Below the pieces are notes generated by a model that saw only the letters and a list, made by a program, of their open reading frames with translations, was not told where the DNA came from and ran no database searches. This document shows positions 1 to 5,523 of a stretch of 6,258 nucleotides of DNA, one piece after another. The position numbers were made by a program, and so were the translations under genes. How positions within the stretch are numbered: the first letter of the stretch is position 1; every line of letters begins with the position of its first letter. Origin of the DNA: Myxococcota bacterium. Lineage in GTDB: Bacteria; Myxococcota_C; UBA6777. Where the stretch lies: the NCBI GenBank assembly GCA_963169055.1, contig CAUJFU010000472.1, forward strand, positions 1 to 6,258, in the 5' to 3' direction.

Positions 1-2
1 AG

Positions 3-131
3 CAGTCGGATGCTTACAAGATGTCGGAGATGTCAGGGATTCCGTCGATCGTCTGGGGCGTTTTGTGGATGCTGTTTTCGATGGCTCTGTTGGCGGGCGT
101 TTTGTATCTCGGGATGCGGCTGCGGGGTTGA
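3..131 (+). CDS. C-terminal end of a membrane protein, unidentified (5' end outside window)
   Basis: An open frame enters from the left edge and ends at TGA (129-131), giving 42 residues. A polar stretch (QSDAYKMSEMSG) is followed by one hydrophobic helix of about 20 residues (roughly IVWGVLWMLFSMALLAGVLY) and a short basic tail (LGMRLRG). This looks like a C-terminal membrane anchor or the last helix of a polytopic protein. The positive end would favour a cytoplasmic C-terminus. Codon choice (TTG, ATC, GGG) matches the genes downstream, which supports it as genuine coding. The family cannot be recognised. It is not the end of PilT or PilB, which are soluble ATPases, so the usual motor gene does not sit directly upstream of pilC. 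The first copy of a direct repeat overlaps its last codons and stop. Confidence 0.6.
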   Translation, partial: QSDAYKMSEMSGIPSIVWGVLWMLFSMALLAGVLYLGMRLRG

Positions 132-149
132 GCGAGCGAAAACGAACAG
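118..149 (+). repeat. Direct repeat, copy 1
   Basis: This 32-base unit recurs at 183-214 with three mismatches (65-base offset). The core GAGCGA(G/A)CGAAAACGAACAG is nearly perfect. Copy 1 runs over the last codons and TGA stop of the upstream gene, so its 5' part is coding and the rest is not. The purine-rich GAGCGAAAACGA style resembles dispersed extragenic repeats, but no further copy was seen in the window. Confidence 0.75.
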
Positions 150-161
150 AGAGCGACAACC

Positions 162-186
162 AGCCAGAACCGCGAAGTTCTTGGCT
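162..186 (+). other. Stem-loop between the two direct repeats
   Basis: AGCCA-GAAC (162-170) pairs with GTTC-T-TGGCT (177-186). The stem is 9 bp with a single bulged T at 181 and the loop is CGCGAA (171-176). It begins 30 bases after the upstream gene's stop, so it could help end that transcript. No T-run follows, so it is not a canonical Rho-independent terminator. Its right arm overlaps the start of repeat copy 2. Confidence 0.5.
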
Positions 187-214
187 ACAGGGTTGAGCGA
201 ACGAAAACGAACAG
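183..214 (+). repeat. Direct repeat, copy 2
   Basis: Second copy of the unit at 118-149, with mismatches opposite positions 122, 124 and 136. It lies wholly in the intergenic region, about 46 bases upstream of the proposed -10 box for pilC. With copy 1 and the hairpin it forms a repeat-hairpin-repeat arrangement of about 97 bases. Confidence 0.75.
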
Positions 215-237
215 CCGAAGCGAAGGCGACAGAAGGC

Positions 238-265
238 TTGCGTGCGGCAAGGATTCCTTTATAAT
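238..265 (+). promoter_or_regulatory. Putative sigma-70-type promoter for pilC-pilS-pilR(-pilA)
   Basis: A perfect TATAAT at 260-265 has a weak -35 candidate, TTGCGT (238-243, three of six bases of TTGACA), 16 bases upstream. Transcription would start near 272, giving a leader of about 50 bases before the pilC ATG. It lies in the only sizeable gap upstream of the operon. A small inverted repeat, CTTGC-N5-GCAAG (237-251), overlaps the -35 region and could be a protein-binding site. Assigned from sequence match alone. Confidence 0.45.
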
Positions 266-294
266 GCGGCGATGTGATGTTGCACCGTGGATAG

Positions 295-306
295 AGCCGA
301 TCGGCT
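295..306 (+). promoter_or_regulatory. 12-bp perfect palindrome in the pilC leader
   Basis: AGCCGATCGGCT is a perfect palindrome lying downstream of the proposed transcription start and ending 4 bases before the GGAGG of pilC. As DNA it could bind a dimeric regulator. As RNA it would form only a 4-bp stem with a GAUC loop, too weak alone to hide the ribosome binding site. GATC sites are very common in this window, so chance is a real alternative. Confidence 0.3.
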
Positions 307-321
307 TGCGGGAGGAATAGG

Positions 322-1530
322 ATGCCAGTTTTTGCATGGGAAGGTCGTGGCCCCTCGGGGGATGTCAAACGCGGCGAGATGGAAGCCAAGGCCCTTAATG
401 ATGTCCAAGCGCGTTTGCGTGTGATGGGGATCAGTAGCCCAAAGATCAAGAAGAAAGGCATCAGTATCGATATCAAGATGCCTGAGATCTTTTCAAGCGT
501 GTCTATCAAAGAACTCGTGATCTTTACTCGCCAGTTCGCAACGATGATCGACGCGGGTCTTCCGCTGGTTCAGTGCATGGATATCCTCTCTTCTCAGAAC
601 ACGAACCCGTTTTTCAAGCGGGTGTTGCTACAAATCAAGAGCGATATCGAGAGCGGTTCGACGTTTGCGGACTCGCTCAAAAAACACCCAAAGGTGTTTG
701 ATGCGTTGTTTGTGAACCTCGTGGCAGCGGGCGAGATCGGTGGGGTGTTGGATACGATCTTGAACCGTTTGGCGGTGTTCATCGAAAAGAACATGAAGGT
801 GATCAAAAAAGTCAAAGGCGCGATGGTGTATCCTTTGGCGATCATCGGGGTCATGATCTTGTCTGTGACGGTCATGATGATCTGGGTCATTCCGACCTTC
901 GAAAGCATGTTCGCGAGTATGGGCGGGCAGCTTCCGTGGATGACTCAACAAGTGATTTATTTGAGTAAATTCTTTCAAAAATACATTCTCCATATCATCG
1001 CGGCGTTTGCGGGGTTGGTGTGGTTGTTTCGGTGGTTTTACAACTCTGATTGGGGCCGCAACCTATGGGACCGAAGTTTGCTATGGATGCCGTTGATCGG
1101 GCCGGTTGTGCGCAAATCGGCGGTTGCGCGTTTTACCCGCACCTTGAGCACGATGATCTCCTCGGGGGTTCCGCTGTTGGATGCGCTAGATATCGTCGCG
1201 AAAGCCTCGGGGAACCGCAAGATCGAGTCGTCGATTTATTATGTCCGTGACAAGATCTCCGAAGGCCAAAACATGGTCGGCCCTCTTGATGACACCAAAG
1301 TCTTTCCGTCGATGGTGGTACAAATGATCGGTGTTGGCGAAGCAACGGGGGCTTTGGACGTTATGCTTGCCAAGATCGCCGATTTTTACGAAGAAGAAGT
1401 CGATGACGCCGTCGGCGCGATGACGCAGATGATGGAACCGCTGATGTTGGTGTTTGTTGCGGTGATCTTGGGGGGGATGCTGATCGCGATGTATATGCCG
1501 ATCTTTTCGCTTGCAGGCAACATCAAGTGA
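322..1530 (+). CDS. pilC: Type IV pilus inner-membrane platform protein PilC (GspF family)
   Basis: PilC is the polytopic inner-membrane platform of the type IV pilus machine. It couples the cytoplasmic PilB/PilT ATPases to insertion and removal of pilin subunits. The 402-residue length is normal for the family. Two homologous GspF domains are visible, about residues 67-191 and 270-393. Each carries the family signature: GEIGGVLDTILNRLA (138-151) in the first and GEATGALDVMLAKIADFYEEEVD (339-361) in the second. Three membrane helices are expected near 170-190, 221-240 and 373-394. The C-terminal MMEPLMLVFVAVILGGML and YMPIF motif is typical. The start ATG follows GGAGG (311-315) at 6 bases. 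It appears to be the first gene of the pilC-pilS-pilR unit, with pilS 32 bases downstream. No truncation or missing motif. The GspF paralogue of type II secretion is possible by homology, but the pilS-pilR-pilin neighbours favour PilC. Confidence 0.96.
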   Translation: MPVFAWEGRGPSGDVKRGEMEAKALNDVQARLRVMGISSPKIKKKGISIDIKMPEIFSSVSIKELVIFTRQFATMIDAGLPLVQCMDILSSQNTNPFFKRVLLQIKSDIESGSTFADSLKKHPKVFDALFVNLVAAGEIGGVLDTILNRLAVFIEKNMKVIKKVKGAMVYPLAIIGVMILSVTVMMIWVIPTFESMFASMGGQLPWMTQQVIYLSKFFQKYILHIIAAFAGLVWLFRWFYNSDWGRNLWDRSLLWMPLIGPVVRKSAVARFTRTLSTMISSGVPLLDALDIVAKASGNRKIESSIYYVRDKISEGQNMVGPLDDTKVFPSMVVQMIGVGEATGALDVMLAKIADFYEEEVDDAVGAMTQMMEPLMLVFVAVILGGMLIAMYMPIFSLAGNIK

Positions 1531-1547
1531 GCCTTTGGCCCACGCAG

Positions 1548-1555
1548 AAAGGTGG
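1548..1555 (+). promoter_or_regulatory. Ribosome binding site that sets the TTG start of pilS
   Basis: AAAGGTGG differs from AAAGGAGG by one base and sits 7 bases before TTG at 1563. The first in-frame ATG (1587) is preceded by pyrimidine-rich sequence with no Shine-Dalgarno match, so the TTG is the better start. Confidence 0.6.
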
Positions 1556-1562
1556 CTGAACG

Positions 1563-3392
1563 TTGCGTTCTCCGTCTTCCCCAAGTATGCCTTTTCTCCC
1601 TGCTATCGCCCCATCGGCTTCTTCTTATCCGCAGATCCTTGGTTTTGAAAAACGTCTCTTGTGGGCGATGGGGACACGCTTGGCGATGGGGACTCTTTTG
1701 ATGGGCGCAACGGTGGCATACCAACTCCGCCGCAGCGCGCACGAAGCCTATCCCGCAGAAAACGCCGTCTTTTGGTTGGTGGGTGCCGTTTATGTGTTGA
1801 CGTTGCTGTACAGCTTTTTGTTGCCGCGTTTGTCGGAACACCGACAGTTGCATGGGTTTGCGTGGATCCAAAGCGCAGTCGATGTCCTGTTGGTCACGTT
1901 GTTGGTGTTGGCGACGGGATACCAAGAGTCGCTGTTTTTGTTTGCGTACTTGCTGATCATTATCGAAGCGGCGGCGCTGTTGTCTCGGCGGTATGCTTTT
2001 TTGTTTGCAGCGATCTGTCAGGTGATGTTGTTGGGTTTGTTGAGCGCGAGTTTGCTGGGGTGGACGCGGTGGCTGGGCTTTTTACGGCAACCAGCATCGC
2101 TGGAACTTTATGATTTTTTGTATGTTTTTTTGGTTTATGGTTCTGCTTTTTTTTTGGTTGCGTTGTTATCGAGCCATTTGGCGGAGCTTTTGCGATCGAG
2201 CGGCGAGCTGATCCAAGAAAAACAAAGCCATATCGAGGCGTTGCTGACGCAGCACGACGATCTGCGAACGTTGCATCGCGATATCGTGATGAGCCTGAGT
2301 TCGGGACTGGTGACGACAGACGATCTGGGCCGAGTGCAGTTTTTAAATCCCGTGGCATGGGACATCTTGGGTTTGCAGGCTGAACGCACCGGCCCAATCC
2401 AGATCGAAGGGTTGTTGTCGGGGTTGCCTTGGCGCGCCATTCAGTCCAACGAACACCAAGGCTCGCGTTTGGAGATCTTGTACGATCGAGAAGACGGCCA
2501 ACAACGCGTGTTGGGGGTGTCGTGTTCGCCGTTGCGTGATCGTGAGGAGCGTCGGGTTGGTTGGTTGATCTTGTTTCAGGATCTGACGCCGATCAAAGCA
2601 ATGGAAGAAAGCGCCCGACGCAACGAACGATTGGCCGCGATCGGTGAATTGGCAGCGGGTTTGGCACACGAGATCCGCAACCCGCTCGCATCGCTTTCCG
2701 GGGCGGTTCAAATGCTCCAAGAAGCCGTCGATACGCAGCCCGAAGATCGCTTGCTGATGGAGATCGCTGTGCGTGAAACCGAACGGCTGAACCATCTGTT
2801 AAGTGACTTTTTGTCGTACGCACGCCCAAAAGAAGCGCAGATCGGCCACCACGAACTTCGTGGGTTGTTGCAAGGGATGGTGTACTTATTCAAACAAGAC
2901 GAGCGGTTTCAAGATGTGCGTGTTGTCCTTGATTGCCCCGAAAACTGTTCGATTGCGTTTGATCCACAGCTTTTCGAACAAGCCATGTGGAATCTTTTGA
3001 TCAACGCGGCCCAAGCCACCCTCCACAAAAGAGGTGTCGTGTCGATCCGTGTTTCCCCCGGGCCTACGGGGGTACAGATCGATGTTGTGGACGATGGAGT
3101 GGGGATCGCTCCCGAGATCCAAAAGCGCTTGTTCGATCCGTTTTTTTCGACAAAAGCGGGCGGAACAGGCTTGGGATTGGCGGTTGTTCAACGCATCGTT
3201 TCAGCACACCACGGGCGCGTTGAGGTGTTTTGCCCCAGCGAAGGAGGAGCCTGTTTTCGTTTGTTTTTTCCGTTTCACCAGCCCCACAACGCCGTCAACG
3301 AACGGACACACCTCGCCTCTTTTGAGCCGAAAAACGACAGCCGATCCAAGGAAAAACTTTCGCATCGAGCACCTCGGGAGGGAGCGGCATGA
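1563..3392 (+). CDS. pilS: PilS-type membrane sensor histidine kinase
   Basis: Sensor kinase of the PilS-PilR system controlling pilin expression; in studied bacteria PilS senses the pilin level in the inner membrane. The 609-residue protein has a Ser/Pro-rich N-terminus (1-25) and about six membrane helices between residues 33 and 205. A linker and PAS-like domain follow (about 237-345, including LVTTDDLGRVQFLNPVAWDILG), then the transmitter. The phosphoacceptor H369 lies in LAAGLAHEIRNPLASL. ATP-binding boxes are intact: N box WNLLINAAQA (N477, N481), G1 DDGVGI (510-515), F box FDPFFST (524-530) and G2 GGTGLGLAV (533-541). A polar tail of about 35 residues (575-609) lies beyond the kinase fold and contains the pilR ribosome binding site. 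The start is TTG, chosen for its ribosome binding site; an ATG at 1587 would remove 8 residues. The stop overlaps the pilR start as ATGA, implying translational coupling. The name rests on fold plus position between pilC and pilR. Confidence 0.92.
   Translation: MRSPSSPSMPFLPAIAPSASSYPQILGFEKRLLWAMGTRLAMGTLLMGATVAYQLRRSAHEAYPAENAVFWLVGAVYVLTLLYSFLLPRLSEHRQLHGFAWIQSAVDVLLVTLLVLATGYQESLFLFAYLLIIIEAAALLSRRYAFLFAAICQVMLLGLLSASLLGWTRWLGFLRQPASLELYDFLYVFLVYGSAFFLVALLSSHLAELLRSSGELIQEKQSHIEALLTQHDDLRTLHRDIVMSLSSGLVTTDDLGRVQFLNPVAWDILGLQAERTGPIQIEGLLSGLPWRAIQSNEHQGSRLEILYDREDGQQRVLGVSCSPLRDREERRVGWLILFQDLTPIKAMEESARRNERLAAIGELAAGLAHEIRNPLASLSGAVQMLQEAVDTQPEDRLLMEIAVRETERLNHLLSDFLSYARPKEAQIGHHELRGLLQGMVYLFKQDERFQDVRVVLDCPENCSIAFDPQLFEQAMWNLLINAAQATLHKRGVVSIRVSPGPTGVQIDVVDDGVGIAPEIQKRLFDPFFSTKAGGTGLGLAVVQRIVSAHHGRVEVFCPSEGGACFRLFFPFHQPHNAVNERTHLASFEPKNDSRSKEKLSHRAPREGAA
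2147..2155 (+). repeat. T9 homopolymer inside pilS
   Basis: Nine consecutive T encode part of A195-F196-F197-L198 in the last membrane helix of PilS. T6 (2114-2119) and T7 (2125-2131) runs lie just upstream. A one-base slip here would remove the whole kinase domain. The hydrophobic Phe/Leu-rich helix is the simple explanation; slippage-driven variation is only a possibility. Confidence 0.4.
3377..3384 (+). promoter_or_regulatory. pilR ribosome binding site inside the end of pilS
   Basis: GGAGGGAG, with GGAGG at 3377-3381, lies 7 bases before the pilR ATG (3389). It is inside the last codons of pilS, whose TGA overlaps that ATG. This supports coupled translation and fixes the pilR start. Confidence 0.65.
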
Positions 3393-4789
3393 AGCGTGTA
3401 TTGGTGGTCGATGATGAACCCTCCATGCGAGAGGTTCTCTCGTTGTTGATGCGTCGGGCGGGATGTTCCGTCGAGGCGGCTTCTGATGGGGCCGAAGCCA
3501 TCGCGTGGTTAGAACGCGAAGAATTTGATGTGGTTTTTACCGATCTGAAAATGCCCGGTCAAGTCGATGGCATCGGTGTTTTGCGGTATGTTCGTTCTGC
3601 TTCTACGTCCACCCAAGTGATCGTCTTGACGGCCTTTGCCACCGCCGAAACGGCTATCGAAGCGATGCGCCTCGGTGCCTACGACTACGTTCAAAAACCG
3701 TTTAAAAATAAAGAGATCGAAGCTGTCTTAGAAAAGTCCTTGGAGAAGCGAGCTCTGCTCCAAGAGAATCGCCTTTTGCGCTACGAACTACACGAGCGCT
3801 ATCAGTTTGGGAATCTTGTCGGCAAAAGTTTGCCCATGCAGTCGGTCTTTGAGATGATGCGCAAGGTGATCGACACCAAAGTCAACGTCTTGATCTTGGG
3901 GGAGTCTGGAACAGGAAAAGAGCTTGTTGCGCGTGCGCTCCACTACAACAGCCAACGCAAGGAGCGTCCTTTTGTCGCGATCAATTGCGGTGCGATCCCT
4001 GAAACTTTGCTTGAAAGCGAGTTGTTCGGGCACGTCAAAGGAGCTTTTACCGGCGCAGATCGCGACAAGATCGGCCTTTTCCAATTGGCGGACGGCGGCA
4101 CGTTGTTTCTCGACGAGATCGGCGAGATGCCGCTGTCACTCCAAGTCAAACTGCTGCGTGTCCTCCAAGATCGTTCTTTGCGCCCGCTCGGAGGACAAAA
4201 AGATATCTCCTTGGACGTGCGCTTGATCGCCGCTACCAACCGCCCGCTGAAAGAAGAAGTCCGTCAAGGGCGCTTTCGTGAAGACTTGTTTTTCCGGCTC
4301 AACGTGGTGTCCATTCAGATGCCATCGTTGCGTGAGCGCACAGACGATATCCCTTTGCTTGCAACCACTTTCTTGAATCGAGCGGCGCAAGAGTTGCAGC
4401 GGCCTGTTCGTTCGATTTCCCGCGAAGCGATGGAGATCCTGCTTTGTTACGATTATCCCGGCAACGTGCGTGAGCTTCAAAACATCATGGAGCGCGCAGT
4501 TTTGCTCGCCAACGGAACCGAAGTTTTGTCCGAAGATCTGCTTCATCTGTCCGAGCACCCCAAGCCACAACACAAGGCAACCCCGCTCACGATCTCAAGG
4601 TTGCCTACAGAGGGGTTGGAGGTGTATCTTGCTTCGGTGGAGCGGGATATCTTACTCGAAGCGTTGCGTCAAGCCGGTGGTGTGCGAACGGAGGCCGCCA
4701 AATTGTTGCAGATATCTTTTCGCTCCTTGCGTTATCGCCTGAGCAAGTTGGATATTGAAGGCGATGCAGAAGAAAACAAGACGGTCTGA
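3389..4789 (+). CDS. pilR: PilR-type sigma-54-dependent response regulator
   Basis: NtrC-family activator that, once phosphorylated by PilS, uses ATP to open sigma-54 RNA polymerase complexes, classically at pilA. The 466 residues hold three complete domains. Receiver (1-120): acidic pair D8/D9, phosphoacceptor D52 in TDLKMPG, T81 and K103 in QKPF. AAA+ domain (about 140-375): Walker A GESGTGKE (171-178), the sigma-54 contact loop GAFTGA (218-223), Walker B GGTLFLDE (236-243), sensor I ATN (282-284), arginine-finger region REDLFFRLNV (297-306) and sensor II GNVREL (358-363). A Fis-type helix-turn-helix lies at about 416-454; ISFRSLRYRLSKL is close to the form typical of PilR. The receiver has GQVDGI after the MPG motif, apparently one residue longer than the common form. 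The start overlaps the pilS stop (ATGA). All catalytic residues are present, so it should be functional. The prepilin begins 28 bases downstream. Confidence 0.95.
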   Translation: MKRVLVVDDEPSMREVLSLLMRRAGCSVEAASDGAEAIAWLEREEFDVVFTDLKMPGQVDGIGVLRYVRSASTSTQVIVLTAFATAETAIEAMRLGAYDYVQKPFKNKEIEAVLEKSLEKRALLQENRLLRYELHERYQFGNLVGKSLPMQSVFEMMRKVIDTKVNVLILGESGTGKELVARALHYNSQRKERPFVAINCGAIPETLLESELFGHVKGAFTGADRDKIGLFQLADGGTLFLDEIGEMPLSLQVKLLRVLQDRSLRPLGGQKDISLDVRLIAATNRPLKEEVRQGRFREDLFFRLNVVSIQMPSLRERTDDIPLLATTFLNRAAQELQRPVRSISREAMEILLCYDYPGNVRELQNIMERAVLLANGTEVLSEDLLHLSEHPKPQHKATPLTISRLPTEGLEVYLASVERDILLEALRQAGGVRTEAAKLLQISFRSLRYRLSKLDIEGDAEENKTV

Positions 4790-4803
4790 GAGACCACAGG
4801 AAA

Positions 4804-4810
4804 AAGGAGA
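4804..4810 (+). promoter_or_regulatory. Ribosome binding site that sets the GTG start of the prepilin
   Basis: AAGGAGA stands 7 bases before GTG at 4818. The only upstream in-frame ATG codons (4755, 4764) lie inside pilR, lack such a site, and would give an unusually long, polar prepilin leader. Confidence 0.8.
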
Positions 4811-4817
4811 GTTCGTC

Positions 4818-5447
4818 GTGAAAAAGCAACCCCACCCCCGAACTGGCGGGTTTACGTTGGTCGAAGTGATGATAGTCGTGGTGATCGTTGGTATTTTGGC
4901 GGCTGTCGCCGTTCCGTCTTATCGGAAATATGTCTTGTGGTCCCGCGCCCAAGAACCCATCACCCTGCTCCCCCAAATCCGTTTGAAAGAAGAAATGTAC
5001 TTCCAAGACAACAACCGATTCTTGTCCGCAGCGGCCTATCCTCGCGGAACAGGCGTTGTCTTCCAAGGTGATCCACAGCCGTGGGTCGATCCCAGCACAA
5101 ACACAAGCCAAGGCGTCCGCAACTGGGCTGTTCTTCAGTTCCAACCCGCCACGCGTTCGGTCTATTTTCGTTATTGGGTCAAGCGTGTGCGTGTCGCTCC
5201 CGGAGGCCCCATCACCGCAGAGGTCGAACCCAGCGGAACCACGATCCAACCCACCGGGGCCACCGGAAGTACATGCGGAGGAATGATCCGCGAAACCTTT
5301 TTTGATGTGACTGCCGAAACTTTCGTTGCTTGTGCAGACGGCTCGCTCAAAACAGGTGTTTGTACCCCCACAGGCGCGTCTTGCAAAATGCGCTTTGGTA
5401 TGTCGGGCGTCATCGGCCAAGGAAAGGTTCATTACACTTTGGATTAA
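4818..5447 (+). CDS. pilA: Type IV prepilin, PilA-like (probable major pilin)
   Basis: Pilus subunit precursor of 209 residues starting at GTG. The 11-residue basic leader MKKQPHPRTGG ends at the prepilin peptidase (PilD) site G11/F12. The mature N-terminus FTLVEVMIVVVIVGILAAVAV has F at +1 and the conserved Glu at +5 (E16), followed by the long hydrophobic helix and P33. The mature subunit is about 198 residues, larger than a minimal pilin. The globular part includes LQFQPATRSVYFRYWV (about 106-121), resembling the beta-strand region of delta-proteobacterial pilins, then a Pro/Gly/Thr-rich segment (128-151). Four cysteines (153, 172, 182, 189) all lie in the C-terminal quarter and could form two disulfides. 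Position directly after pilR supports PilA, but a minor pilin cannot be excluded. No well-spaced sigma-54 promoter was seen in the 28-base gap or the end of pilR. Confidence 0.88.
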   Translation: MKKQPHPRTGGFTLVEVMIVVVIVGILAAVAVPSYRKYVLWSRAQEPITLLPQIRLKEEMYFQDNNRFLSAAAYPRGTGVVFQGDPQPWVDPSTNTSQGVRNWAVLQFQPATRSVYFRYWVKRVRVAPGGPITAEVEPSGTTIQPTGATGSTCGGMIRETFFDVTAETFVACADGSLKTGVCTPTGASCKMRFGMSGVIGQGKVHYTLD

Positions 5448-5523
5448 GAGGCGACAAGGCGGAAAGTCTGGTGTGTGGGGAGCATAGGCAGAAACCAAGG
5501 GTCTCGTGTGGAGGCCGAAATGC

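Noticed and set aside
181-196. Possible sigma-54 -24/-12 promoter, TTGGCTACAGGGTTGA
   Set aside because: GG and the following G are spaced correctly, but the -12 element reads GA instead of the nearly invariant GC, and the -24 element lacks the full TGGCAC. It also lies within the repeat and hairpin.
118-214. CRISPR array
   Set aside because: Only two degenerate copies, one inside coding sequence, with a hairpin-containing 33-base spacer and no cas genes.
33-509. Minus-strand open frame covering the pilC upstream region
   Set aside because: It is antisense to the real start of pilC and to the upstream membrane-protein tail, and shows no family features.
1386-1925. Minus-strand open frame across the pilC-pilS junction
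   Set aside because: Antisense to the conserved end of PilC and the PilS membrane helices, and Arg/Gln/His-rich with no domain character.
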